From assembly GCA_017481205.1 (NCBI GenBank), contig JAFUPN010000041.1, forward strand, positions 143,809-207,808: 64,000 bases of DNA, read 5' to 3'. This DNA comes from Clostridia bacterium (lineage in GTDB: Bacteria; Bacillota; Clostridia; UMGS1810). A program made the translations under genes and the position numbers. The notes beneath the pieces are model-generated. The model made no database searches and had not been told where the DNA came from. It saw only the letters and a list, made by a program, of their open reading frames with translations. Below, in pieces: positions 46,001-54,222 of this stretch; positions within the stretch are counted from its first letter, which is position 1; every line of letters starts with the position of its first letter.

Positions 46001-47027
46001 ATCCGTTGTCGGTAAATGCGCAGAGCCCCAGAAGCTTTGCAATCTCCTCACCGGGCACATAGCACATACCGTCCTTGGCATATGCGGCTACAGAGAGTGT
46101 GCTGTCGCCTGCTGCCGCAGAGTCTGCAGCTCCGCTCAAGGTAACACCACCAAGGTTGATTGAATAATTTTTGCCGTCGTCGGTTACCTTTGCGCCGAGA
46201 TAATCTGCAAAGAGCTGTGCAGGCACCATAACCGTGTCGTCCTTAAGCTCTATGGAATATGTAATGGGATGCGCGCCTTCATCATTTACTGCATTAATTC
46301 CGCCGGCATACACACCTACAGAATCCTTAAGAGCGGCAAATGCACCTTCAACTACCTCACTGTCATAAAAATCGTTTACAAAGTCCATACCTGTTGTATA
46401 ACCTCCAACCTTGACTGACGATATGTAAAGCTCCGTTTCCGGATGACCCACTATGCTCCAGTTTCCGTTTGATACCAGGCGGAACTGAGTTGCATTTTTG
46501 GTGCTTGCGCCTCTGGTTGAAGACATATCGCTCAATTTCAGCTCAACCTTCTTCCGGCCCTCCCAGTCTACTTTAAATCTGCTGCTGATATAACTGATAC
46601 CGTCGGCGGCATTGGGATTATATACAATCGCCATAATTTCGGCTCCGGTAGCTTTTTCGGAATAGATATCAAGTGTCACCTTGGTATAATTTGTCCAGTC
46701 GGAGGGGATGGATTTGGCAAATGACTTAATCCAAAAGTCTCCGTTTACCGTATGGTCGCCCCAATATGCGGAATATGCCTTTCCGGATGCGGCATATTTT
46801 CTGCTTGGCTTTACTCCTGCAGATATAATAGCGCTTATGTTGTTAAAATCCAGAAGCTCTATTTCCCTTTGCCCATTGCCTTCTTCGTATCCGTCCCAGG
46901 CTGCCTCAGCTGTGAGCATATTTCCGCCAAGGGGAGCGGGAATGCCGCTTCCGGCAACAATAGCCGATACTAAAACCGCAGACATACCTGTGCGAAGAAT
47001 CTGTTTTGTATTGCGTTTTGATTCCAT
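43080..47027 (-). CDS. Secreted polysaccharide lyase family 8 (PL8) enzyme, copy A
   Basis: About 1315 residues. Long N-terminal signal ~1-40, a diverged GGW-like module ~45-205 (DWEGRKKVELKLSDM), a stalk-like module ~235-335, then the PL8 toroid and beta-sandwich. Catalytic residues placed by the family pattern: N559 (AANY), H628/Y637 (FHTLHAMNSTYG), R691 (LGRG), E804 (YESIN). An F5/8-type discoidin (CBM32-like) domain at ~955-1095 (NTLDGSFNTKWAG ... VSSDGSSWETVFDG) interrupts the PL8 beta-sandwich at the same place where copy B carries a GGW module. The ATG at 47027 is correctly spaced from AAGGAG; an upstream ATG at 47033 is too close. No SLH or sortase anchor is visible. Confidence 0.85.
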   Translation of the reverse strand: MESKRNTKQILRTGMSAVLVSAIVAGSGIPAPLGGNMLTAEAAWDGYEEGNGQREIELLDFNNISAIISAGVKPSRKYAASGKAYSAYWGDHTVNGDFWIKSFAKSIPSDWTNYTKVTLDIYSEKATGAEIMAIVYNPNAADGISYISSRFKVDWEGRKKVELKLSDMSSTRGASTKNATQFRLVSNGNWSIVGHPETELYISSVKVGGYTTGMDFVNDFYDSEVVEGAFAALKDSVGVYAGGINAVNDEGAHPITYSIELKDDTVMVPAQLFADYLGAKVTDDGKNYSINLGGVTLSGAADSAAAGDSTLSVAAYAKDGMCYVPGEEIAKLLGLCAFTDNGFLVMGTEEAYNVLRRPGSLGVNEYNEVIAYNAYANPIDAASFSAEDCKPVKDNWRRYLVGDETINDMSDPNIAAKIKSLDNNARLAWEQLIKGNPEDEIFTGIQSVDSGDMTTAYNKVWYMAKAYATYGSEYYHNEELFADIIYALDWLYDHRYSLEAKKNWTITGFDNWHDWDIGSPEALIHCLLCLEDKIPASEITRYLSYFDYRRPLPKSTAANYCHMSELIIGSAMLQNDYKKALTILTALQKEYLYVDDNERTVESQLQPRDFPVQIKGAGFFTDGSYVFHTLHAMNSTYGPKHYSSLMQIEKILNGTAFDIPFVMKNNLPDFYFNTFYSIVYGTTVFRSVLGRGTNPNNATSGNTHLVNAFTLAEIVEDEELKNELYGIVKAVYTTATDQVKNSLINSMPFDAMKKFKEVIEDEAIKPAEPRTMSKMFYNMDKSVHMRPDWAAGVSMSSTRIFNYESINEENLDGWYLGDGRTEYYLSGSNMNGTSQYWSSMDKYRMPGTTVDTQERQALSIDQGNEYLSTKDFVGGVTLGAYGASVMELESYHNDEPFGKKTAHGNQNPAHTSDLTAKKSYYMTDEGIICLGSSVNAKNNNNAEVLTIVDNPLANTTKIVSDQTTTPYEIANAVANQTPEAENIAMNTLDGSFNTKWAGEDGGEIVWDLGEVKTLGFANISLLNGSKRQQYLTLQVSSDGSSWETVFDGASSGKKEMEEAFDLKGKSARYVKYINKGNSNATSWVSITECKIYPPNADGTIGTKEAEIYGDDKITVDGKVIDLLGEDTVLTGSEWVNFDDKVGYWFPENASVNSGELKARWTKNAQSHFELWFSHGVNPTEGGYAYMILPGKTSGETAAFASSGNVEILVNNADIQAAKDNTTGITYITFWKAGSLGGITVDKPCMVIAKESGSSYELAVSDPTQKLTALNISINKELKTVSADEDGTVTAANGTTKIALDITTPSGRSIEFSFNK

Positions 47028-47093
47028 TGTCATTCTCCTTACTTTGTAGATTCAGGTTTTATATGAATTACCCAGGCAACCTGTAGCCCTTAT

Positions 47094-49238
47094 TTATATT
47101 TCCTTTTTGCGGAGCAGCTCACGGTACTGACCCGAGGTTATGTTTTCATAACGCTTGAATGCTCTGCAGTATACTGTCTTGTTGGTAAAGCCCACATTAA
47201 CAGCAATATCGTTTACCGACATATCCGTTGCAAGAAGCTCCTTTGCCTTGTTTATACGGCAGGTTACTCTAAAGTCCGATATATTTACTCCATAGTCCTT
47301 CTTAAAGTTGGTAGACAGCCACGAGCGGCTCACCTTAAATGTATCTGCAACGGTGTTTACATTTAAGTTTACGTCAGAATAGTTTGTTTCTATATATTCT
47401 CTGATTTTGCCGCAGCGTTTTTCGCCGGTGGTCTCTTCTTCAAGATTGCTTACAGAAACAGCATAGCTGCACAAAGTGCGTACATAGCTGCTTATATTAC
47501 CTCTCAGGCGGTAATACAGGGATGTGCTGCAGTAGTCTGCCAAATCCTTGTACATTTTGTCCATTTCGGGAGAGCCGGAGCTGTAGAGCTCCTCTCCTGT
47601 TTTGATAAGTGTGCATATTATCTCCGAAAGCAGGAGCTTGCCCACCTCGATTGAGCGGCCGTTTCCGCTTGAAAGCACTGAGTTTATAAGGTTGTTTGCA
47701 CCGGATACATCGCCCTCCTTGATAAGCCTTATGAGCTGCTCCTCTGTGCTGAGGGAATATGCAACCTCACTTCTGTCCTCTGCATTTCTGTCATACACAA
47801 GGACTCCCGCATCCTCAAAGAAGGATGCCGAAAGAGCTTCCATACAGTGGCTGTACTGGATGTTGAGGTTCATAAATTCGCTGCTGAAATCACTTATGGC
47901 ACAGCACATCTCCACATTAAATTCCTCATACATCTTTGCTGAGATGCTTTCAACGCACTCCTTGAGCTTGTTTGTATCGACAGTCTCTGCGGCAATAATT
48001 ATAACCACAGTGTCATCAACACAGGATTTTTCTATATTGATATTTGCCATGGAAGCTGTTAGCTTTGACTCGATAAAGCTGCTGAGTCTGTCTCGGTAGC
48101 TTTTGTCAAACTCACCTATATCTCCGTTTACCTTTTCAAAAAAATCAAATGCCGCAAGAACATAGTTACCGTATGCCAGCCTTTGGGATATATTATTCAG
48201 ATATTCGCTGTCGCCGGGGCTCTGTCTCCCCGCAAGAAGCCGCTTTAAAGCCTCAGCCTCTATGTGTCTGCGATATTCCTTGGTTTCATTCATATATTTT
48301 AATTCCTTTATCAGATTGATTTTTGACAGGAAATATGAAATAACGGCACCGATAAGCAGACAGAGTATAAAGCTCAATACAAATCTGCGCTGCACCTTCT
48401 TGATTGGATTTGCAAGGTTTTCGTAATCAGTCAGCTTAACATAGGTCATGTTGTCAAATTCGGACTGAACACGGTTTATGATATAAATTTTACCGTCAAT
48501 TCTGATTTTGTCATTATTTAAAACTGCCTCTATATTGCCCGGCACCGGTGAATTTTCATGTGACTGCATTATTATGCGGTTATCTCCCGCAAGATATACA
48601 TATTCGCCGTCGGCAGCGTCCAGAGATATAAGCTGCCTCAGATGTGCACTGTCGGCTGTGGCTATTACGGCTACATCCTCCCTCATTCTGGGAACATAAT
48701 ATATAATACGCAATGTCTGCTTCCCTGAGGAATCGGTCACAACATTGCAGCGAATCCCAGGGACCGCCGTCATATCGGTTATCCATGACTCGGCAGACTC
48801 GTAATCCCTGAAAAACGATTTCCAAGCCACAGAAAGGCTGCACATCCCGATATTGTTCTGGATATACATATCCTTATTAAGAATAAGCGCTCCGAACTCT
48901 CCTTCTGTTCTGTTTGAAACAACATCTCTCAGAAGCATGGATATGTATATTTCCTTCTGAGTCTGGGTCAGATTGTCTCTTGACAGCCTTCCGGCAGCAT
49001 CAGAAGACAGCACGGAATATGCTACTTGCCGTACCTCCGACAAGTAGCCATCCCCTATTATGCGCAATTTTTCTACAGTGCTCTGACTGTTTTTGGAGAT
49101 TTCCTCTTCCAACGTATTCAGCGCAGTTACATATCCGAACATATTCAAAAATACTGACAGAAGTGCAACTGCAAAATAGCAGAAAAAGGTCATCATCAGT
49201 TTCTTTCTCGGAAAGAACTCACGAAATATTTTTTGCAT
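47094..49238 (-). CDS. Membrane-bound AraC-family transcriptional regulator
   Basis: 714 residues. Membrane helix ~15-37 (MMTFFCYFAVALLSVFLNMFGYV), extracellular sensor ~38-285, second helix ~285-307 (FVLSFILCLLIGAVISYFL), a long cytoplasmic linker domain, and a C-terminal double helix-turn-helix ~615-714 (VADTFKVSRSWLSTNFKK ... VNDIAVNVGFTNKTVYCRAFKRY). It is a paralogue of the regulator at 8103-10322 in layout. It lies 18 bp after the importer lipoprotein gene and 66 bp before PL8 copy A, so importer, regulator and lyases are likely one regulon. The ribosome site is weak, which would suit low expression. Confidence 0.85.
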   Translation of the reverse strand: MQKIFREFFPRKKLMMTFFCYFAVALLSVFLNMFGYVTALNTLEEEISKNSQSTVEKLRIIGDGYLSEVRQVAYSVLSSDAAGRLSRDNLTQTQKEIYISMLLRDVVSNRTEGEFGALILNKDMYIQNNIGMCSLSVAWKSFFRDYESAESWITDMTAVPGIRCNVVTDSSGKQTLRIIYYVPRMREDVAVIATADSAHLRQLISLDAADGEYVYLAGDNRIIMQSHENSPVPGNIEAVLNNDKIRIDGKIYIINRVQSEFDNMTYVKLTDYENLANPIKKVQRRFVLSFILCLLIGAVISYFLSKINLIKELKYMNETKEYRRHIEAEALKRLLAGRQSPGDSEYLNNISQRLAYGNYVLAAFDFFEKVNGDIGEFDKSYRDRLSSFIESKLTASMANINIEKSCVDDTVVIIIAAETVDTNKLKECVESISAKMYEEFNVEMCCAISDFSSEFMNLNIQYSHCMEALSASFFEDAGVLVYDRNAEDRSEVAYSLSTEEQLIRLIKEGDVSGANNLINSVLSSGNGRSIEVGKLLLSEIICTLIKTGEELYSSGSPEMDKMYKDLADYCSTSLYYRLRGNISSYVRTLCSYAVSVSNLEEETTGEKRCGKIREYIETNYSDVNLNVNTVADTFKVSRSWLSTNFKKDYGVNISDFRVTCRINKAKELLATDMSVNDIAVNVGFTNKTVYCRAFKRYENITSGQYRELLRKKEI

Positions 49239-49256
49239 AGCTACAACCGTTCTTTT

Positions 49257-50843
49257 TTATTTGCTTATATATCTGTTGTACTGGTTCTGAAGAATTTTCT
49301 GATATTCTTCAATTCTGAACTGATTCTTCAGAGTTTCAATAAACTTGTCGTAATTATCCAGAGATTCACTGCCGTTTATAAAGTTCCAGAGAGTTTCGTT
49401 TACATATGTATTCAGGTCTGCCTCTATGGTGGTCATAATATCTCTCTCCTCTTCTGTTGCAAAGAGATTAGGCATCTTATGTGTTCTTCCCGGAGCGGTA
49501 TTTGCTTCCCATTTCTTAAAGGATTCTCTCTGCTGCTCATATGCATAGTACTGGTTGAGATATTCCTCTGCCTGGTTAAAGCCGGGAGCCGCACTTGTTG
49601 CTCTGGTGTGAAGCTGAAGTGCTTCGTTAATGCTGAGACCCTCGGAGTTCTTGAGAATTTCATCAACATAAACAGGCTTGCCGTCAACCATATTGTAGGA
49701 CTTGCCCTCAACACCGAAGTTTGTAAGCATAAGACCTTCCTCGCTGTAGAGATTATCACACCATTCAACAGCCTTTGCAGGGTCCTTACATGCAGTTGTA
49801 ATGGCAATTGTATTTGTCTTTCTTACATCCTCTTCCATTGTGGGGAATTCATTGATATCGCCGGCATTGAGTACGGGATAATCAGCACCAACCAAATCCC
49901 AGTTGGGGTCCTCAGCTTCCTTCTGAGCAAGATATCTGCCCAGTGCACTTCCCAGATAACCCTGTACAAGAGCTGCAGAATCGCCGTTTACAATCTTTGA
50001 GTCAATAAGAGTCTGCTGATTTGTAGCAATATCTCTGTCGATAAGACCCTCGTTGTACCATTTGTTCATAAGAGCAAGGTAATCCTTAAAGCCATCCTCC
50101 ATGGGGCCGTACTTAACTGTATCGCCGTCCAGATACCATCTGCCCGCAACACCGAATGCACCTGCAAATGGGAGCTCACTGCCGTTGGAAACTGCGCTTA
50201 TCATACCTGTCATAGGTGTTGAAATACCGTTGTTTTTGAAGGTGGTGAGAACATTTGTCCAGTCGTCGATTGTAACAGGCATTTCAAGATTGTATTTTTC
50301 AAGCAGGTCTCTGCGGATTGCGGGACCGCCGAATACTCTGTAGTTACCTGTGTTAAGAGCTGTGAAGCCGAAATACTGACCGGAATCGGTAGTGGAGTTT
50401 CTGCGGTATATTTCAGAAAGCTCGTATTTATCTGTCATTGTAGCCTTAAAGTTGGGAGCATTGTCAAGATATGAATCAAGAGCGATTATTACGCCGTCGT
50501 CAATAGCCTTCTGAGCACCGCCGCTGTAGCTTACCCATGAATGTTCAATCATATCGGGAAAATCTCTTGATGCAAGCAAAAGGTTGAACTGCTCGTTTTC
50601 CTGACCTGCCGCAGGGTGAATAAATTCAATATGCACACCTGTCTTTTCTTCCAGATACTGATACATAGCTACCTCATTGTAGGACTGAACATGAGTTGCC
50701 AGCGATGCCGGAAGTGATGTCCAGTAGGTAAAGGTATTTGCATCACCGTCGGATACAGCCGCCTTGTCGGAGCAGCCTGCGAAGCATACTGCCACGCAAA
50801 GAATACCGACACAAATTAAGCTTGTGAGTCTGAATTTTTTCAT
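49257..50843 (-). CDS. LplA-type extracellular solute-binding lipoprotein
   Basis: 528 residues. Lipoprotein signal with lipobox F-A-G-C, then an extracellular binding-protein fold (YLEEKTGVHIEFIHPAAGQENEQFNLLLASRDFPDMIE). It should deliver oligosaccharides to the two permeases encoded just upstream; the lyases in the same series make unsaturated uronate oligosaccharides the likely ligand (inference). AAAGGAG precedes the ATG. The ATPase is not encoded here. Confidence 0.88.
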   Translation of the reverse strand: MKKFRLTSLICVGILCVAVCFAGCSDKAAVSDGDANTFTYWTSLPASLATHVQSYNEVAMYQYLEEKTGVHIEFIHPAAGQENEQFNLLLASRDFPDMIEHSWVSYSGGAQKAIDDGVIIALDSYLDNAPNFKATMTDKYELSEIYRRNSTTDSGQYFGFTALNTGNYRVFGGPAIRRDLLEKYNLEMPVTIDDWTNVLTTFKNNGISTPMTGMISAVSNGSELPFAGAFGVAGRWYLDGDTVKYGPMEDGFKDYLALMNKWYNEGLIDRDIATNQQTLIDSKIVNGDSAALVQGYLGSALGRYLAQKEAEDPNWDLVGADYPVLNAGDINEFPTMEEDVRKTNTIAITTACKDPAKAVEWCDNLYSEEGLMLTNFGVEGKSYNMVDGKPVYVDEILKNSEGLSINEALQLHTRATSAAPGFNQAEEYLNQYYAYEQQRESFKKWEANTAPGRTHKMPNLFATEEERDIMTTIEADLNTYVNETLWNFINGSESLDNYDKFIETLKNQFRIEEYQKILQNQYNRYISK

Positions 50844-50889
50844 AATAGTTAGTCTCCTTTTTATTTTAATTTTTATAGCTTATAAGGTA

Positions 50890-51774
50890 TCAACCCTTAA
50901 CTGCGCCTATCATAACACCCTTTACAAAGTACTTCTGAATAAAGGGATACAGGCACATAATGGGCAGTGTAGCAACCATGATGGTTGCATATTTTATACT
51001 CTCGCCTATCATATACTGGTCGCCCACGGAGCCGCCGCTTGTCATGGTCTGGGCGCTGTTGGCAAGGAGTATTTCTCTCAGAATAAGCTGCAGAGGATAC
51101 TTTGCTCTGTCTCTTATGTACATCATAGCCTGGAACCATGAATTCCAGTGTGCCACACCGTAGTAGAGCACCATAACCGCTATAACCGCCTTTGACAGCG
51201 GCAGTATAATCTGAAACAGCACTCTTATGTCGTTGGCACCGTCTATCTTTGCCGCTTCCTCAAGGCTTGCGGGCAATGCCTCAAAGTTTGACTTCATGAT
51301 TATAAGGTTGTACACATTGATTGCAATCGGTATCATAAGCGCCCAGAGGGAGTCACCCATGTGGTAGGTGTTGTTTACTACCAGATATGTAGGTATCATA
51401 CCACCGCCGAAATACATGGTAAACACCATCATCAGCGCAATGGGCTTTGCCAAGGGGAAGTTTTTGCGGGTTATTACAAAAGCTCCTATGGCTGTGAGAA
51501 ACACATTGATTGCTGTTCCGAATACCACCACAAGAAGAGTTGTTCTGTAGCCGGTAAAGATATTGGGGTTTTTGAATACCGCTTCATACGCTGCCAAATC
51601 AAATCCCTTGGGTGCGAGGATAACACCTCGTGCACCTATAAGCTGTGTTCCGTCGGATATGGAGCACACCAGTACATAATACATGGGATACAGGGTAATC
51701 ACAATTACCGCAAGCATTATTATAATGTTGAACAGATTGAATATACGTTCACCGTTTGTTTTTTTTCTGACCAT
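50890..51774 (-). CDS. Carbohydrate ABC transporter permease (YtcP/AraQ type)
   Basis: 294 residues, six membrane helices. The EAA loop is EAAKIDGANDIRVLFQIILPLSK. The N-terminus RIFNLFNIIIMLAVIVITLYPMYY and C-terminal QKYFVKGVMIGAVKG match the family. TTGGAGG is correctly placed. It is 18 bp downstream of its partner permease and 46 bp before the binding-protein gene. Confidence 0.88.
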   Translation of the reverse strand: MVRKKTNGERIFNLFNIIIMLAVIVITLYPMYYVLVCSISDGTQLIGARGVILAPKGFDLAAYEAVFKNPNIFTGYRTTLLVVVFGTAINVFLTAIGAFVITRKNFPLAKPIALMMVFTMYFGGGMIPTYLVVNNTYHMGDSLWALMIPIAINVYNLIIMKSNFEALPASLEEAAKIDGANDIRVLFQIILPLSKAVIAVMVLYYGVAHWNSWFQAMMYIRDRAKYPLQLILREILLANSAQTMTSGGSVGDQYMIGESIKYATIMVATLPIMCLYPFIQKYFVKGVMIGAVKG

Positions 51775-51792
51775 AATTTATTTCCTCCAATA

Positions 51793-52734
51793 CTAAAACA
51801 GTGACGTTTCGGTGTATTTCTTGGATATCTTGTTTGTTGTAACAAGGAATAACAGATTAACCACCGACTGAAAAAGTCCCACTGCCGCGCTGTAGCTGTA
51901 CTTACCATTGAGAATACCCATCCTGTATGTATAGCTGGAGATAACATCCGCCACCTCATAGGTCTGGGGAGAATACAAAAGGATGATTTTTTCGTAGCCT
52001 ACCGCCAGCACCTGACCGAGTCTTAAGATAAGCATAATGATAATTGTGTTTGCAATGCCGGGCAGAGTAACATGCAGAAGCTGCTTCCACTTGCCTGCTC
52101 CGTCTATTGCCGCAGCCTCATACAACTGCTCGTCAATTCCCGAAAGAGCCGAGAGATATATGATACTGCCCCAGCCGAAGCCCTGCCATACATCGGTACC
52201 TACAAGGATTGCTCTGAAATAATCCTTCTCGCCGATATATGTCATGTTTTCGCCGCCGAACTTTGATATAAGCACACTGATAAGACCATCTGTGCTGAAA
52301 AAGTCGGTAATCATACCGCAGATAACCACCATAGATATAAAATGCGGAAGATACGACGCTGTCTGCACAACCTTTTTAAATTTGTTGTTGGTTATCTCAT
52401 TGAGCATCAGCGCAAATATAATCGGTACAGGAAAGCCTATTACTATATTCATGGCACTGATTATCAGAGTATTAAGAAGTGTACGGGAAAAATATATACC
52501 CGTAAAAAACTCCTTGAAATACTTCAGTCCCACCCATTCGCTGGCAAACAGACCCTTTACAATGTTATAATCCTTAAATGCAATTGTCAAGCCAAACATA
52601 GGTACATATTTAAACATTATAAAATACACAATAATGGGAATTGACAAAATATAAAGATATTTATTCCTCTGCCACTCTTTTCCGAGAGTGTGCATCAGAC
52701 TCTTTTTTTGTGTAACCGTTTTTGAAACAGCCAT
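51793..52734 (-). CDS. Sugar ABC transporter permease (LplB type)
   Basis: 313 residues. Membrane segment YLYILSIPIIVYFIMFKYVPMFGLTIAFKDYN and EAA loop EAAAIDGAGKWKQLLHVTLPGI are typical of LplB proteins. GAGGTG precedes the ATG at 52734. It is the first gene of the upstream half of the locus, behind an untranslated leader of roughly 100 bases that holds a palindrome and is preceded by tandem 20-bp repeats. Confidence 0.88.
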   Translation of the reverse strand: MAVSKTVTQKKSLMHTLGKEWQRNKYLYILSIPIIVYFIMFKYVPMFGLTIAFKDYNIVKGLFASEWVGLKYFKEFFTGIYFSRTLLNTLIISAMNIVIGFPVPIIFALMLNEITNNKFKKVVQTASYLPHFISMVVICGMITDFFSTDGLISVLISKFGGENMTYIGEKDYFRAILVGTDVWQGFGWGSIIYLSALSGIDEQLYEAAAIDGAGKWKQLLHVTLPGIANTIIIMLILRLGQVLAVGYEKIILLYSPQTYEVADVISSYTYRMGILNGKYSYSAAVGLFQSVVNLLFLVTTNKISKKYTETSLF

Positions 52735-52781
52735 AATCTACACCTCGTTTTCCTTTTTACATAAATTAATAAAACCGTATG

Positions 52782-52800
52782 GCACAAAAATACTTTGTGC
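52782..52800. promoter_or_regulatory. Palindrome in the leader of the first importer operon
   Basis: GCACAAA and TTTGTGC form a perfect 7-bp inverted repeat with a five-base spacer, 48-66 bp before the permease start codon. It lies downstream of the inferred -10 and could be a repressor operator or an RNA hairpin. No T-run follows, so termination is unlikely. Confidence 0.4.
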
Positions 52801-52841
52801 TCAAGAAAAGCTATCCTCCCTTGCCGGCACTTGATATATTA

Positions 52842-52910
52842 ATATTAACATTTTTTTGTGCCCGCTTACAGTGTCAGTTTGTCTTTTTTGGTATCAATTT
52901 GTTTATTTTG
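52842..52910 (-). promoter_or_regulatory. Probable AraC-type operator (two 20-bp repeats) and promoter of the first importer operon
   Basis: The blocks 52871-52890 and 52891-52910 are tandem 20-mers identical at 16 of 20 positions (GTGTCAGTTTGTC... and GTATCAATTTGTT...). The ATCAATTT core is the one found before the second importer operon, with the same 20-bp period. At nearly the same distance from the repeats as in that operon, a -10-like TATAAT variant (TAATAT, 52847-52842, minus strand) is present with no good -35, consistent with activator dependence. The -10 is an inference by analogy. Confidence 0.5.
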
Positions 52911-53050
52911 ACCATTTTAATGAACATATTGCAAATCATAACAGTCCTCAGTCCATAAGTAGATTTATATTGTATGTTCACCTTAGTGCAGATTTAAGAT
53001 TTCAGTATAGTCAGCTGTTTAGCGCTTGTGTAAACACTGATTTAATCAAG

Positions 53051-53127
53051 AATTGTAGGGCACAGCCTTCAGGATGTGCCGTAATTACGCATTTTCGGTT
53101 CGTCGGAAACCGCCGAACTCTACAATT
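53051..53127. repeat. Short MITE-like inverted-repeat element
   Basis: AATTGTAG at 53051-53058 is complementary to CTACAATT at 53120-53127. Inside are GGCACA/TGTGCC (53059-53064 with 53075-53080) and CGGTT/AACCG (53096-53100 with 53108-53112). The 77-bp unit resembles the TGTAGGG-starting element between the PL8 genes in style and in that short motif. The adjoining stretch 52915-53050 is AT-rich with nothing recognisable. Confidence 0.45.
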
Positions 53128-53153
53128 TATGAATTAATCATATTCGTGCACAA

Positions 53154-53191
53154 ACAAAAAGAGCCGCCCAAACCGTCAGGTTCTGGCGACT
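53154..53191 (-). terminator. Rho-independent terminator after the Gfo/Idh gene
   Basis: On the minus strand, AGTCGCC...GGCGGCT with an inner GAACC/GGTTT extension forms a long stem around a TGAC loop, followed by a T-rich run. It lies about 20 bp past the stop codon. Confidence 0.8.
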
Positions 53192-53210
53192 GTTGATTAC
53201 TCACTTTTGG

Positions 53211-54194
53211 CTATTCTGTACATTGTGCATTATCAAAAGCTCTGATTACAACCCTCAGCGGATGAAGCTCATCCTCCAGGTTCATGGGCATGGGACTTCC
53301 CTTTACAAGATGCTCTGCAAGAATATCAAAAAAATCGCGGCAGTCCGAGGATGAAACATCAATTTTTCCCTCATCCCCTGCATTGGTATACACACGGGTA
53401 TGTCTTGCTCCATCCGTAATTTCCAGCATTCCGTCTGTGCCGAATATTCTCACAGCCTCATTGCCCCACAGCCCGAAGCCCTTAGGGTTAAGATAGTTTA
53501 CACACGCCGAGGCAACACCTCCGTTGCTCAAGGTCATTATCCATGACGAAGCAGTGAAAAGACCCTCATCTGCTTTTATATTTCCAAGGTGAGTCTGACT
53601 TACCCTTACATCGTTCACCTTAAGACCAGTTATATGCTCTAAAAAGCGGATTGCATGAATCCCCGCCTGACGTATAAGACCTCCGTCTGTATATTCATTC
53701 TGAGGACGTACATTTATATTCAGCGGATATGATTTTTGCACATAAACCTGTACTACCTCGCCTATTTTGCCGCTCTCAACAAGCTTTTTTGCACTCCAGT
53801 AAGGCTCAAAAAATATACTGTCTGCCATCTCATGAAATTCACAGCCGTTTTTTTCCGCTGCCGCAATAATCCCGTCAAGCTCCCTTTCGGAAAATGCAGC
53901 CGGCTTTTCAGCATAAACATGCTTGCCCGCCTCAAGGCACCTTATGGCGTTCTCCGCCTGGTTGCACCTCTTAGGCGAGCATAGACTGATTAAATCCAGA
54001 GTATTGTCCCCCAGCATTTCCTCAAGACTGCCGTATACAGCAAAATCATGTCCGCACCCGGCTTTGACCCTGCTTATAAATTCATCCGTCACACAGCACA
54101 CCGCCCCTATACGGGCATAATCATTTGAATACAGCTTACCATGAATCTGATGTCCGCAGCTTCCGTATAGACCCACATTCAGTTTTTCAGACAT
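53211..54194 (-). CDS. Gfo/Idh/MocA-family NAD(P)-dependent oxidoreductase
   Basis: About 327 residues. The Rossmann start is NVGLYGSCGHQIHG and the family EKP motif is YAEKPAAFS. The C-terminal half has the usual alpha/beta dimer domain (YTDGGLIRQAGIHAIRFLEHITG). These enzymes oxidise or reduce sugars, inositols or their derivatives; the substrate is not predictable. The start at 54194 is supported by GGAGGG; an upstream frame start at 54239 would lie beyond the -10 element. The gene is a single unit with its own promoter and terminator. Confidence 0.82.
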   Translation of the reverse strand: MSEKLNVGLYGSCGHQIHGKLYSNDYARIGAVCCVTDEFISRVKAGCGHDFAVYGSLEEMLGDNTLDLISLCSPKRCNQAENAIRCLEAGKHVYAEKPAAFSERELDGIIAAAEKNGCEFHEMADSIFFEPYWSAKKLVESGKIGEVVQVYVQKSYPLNINVRPQNEYTDGGLIRQAGIHAIRFLEHITGLKVNDVRVSQTHLGNIKADEGLFTASSWIMTLSNGGVASACVNYLNPKGFGLWGNEAVRIFGTDGMLEITDGARHTRVYTNAGDEGKIDVSSSDCRDFFDILAEHLVKGSPMPMNLEDELHPLRVVIRAFDNAQCTE

Positions 54195-54222
54195 ATATAT
54201 CCCTCCATAGCTGTTTTGTATT

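Noticed and set aside
49233..50000. 255-codon plus-strand open frame
   Set aside because: Antisense to the solute-binding lipoprotein gene; composition is that of a shadow frame.
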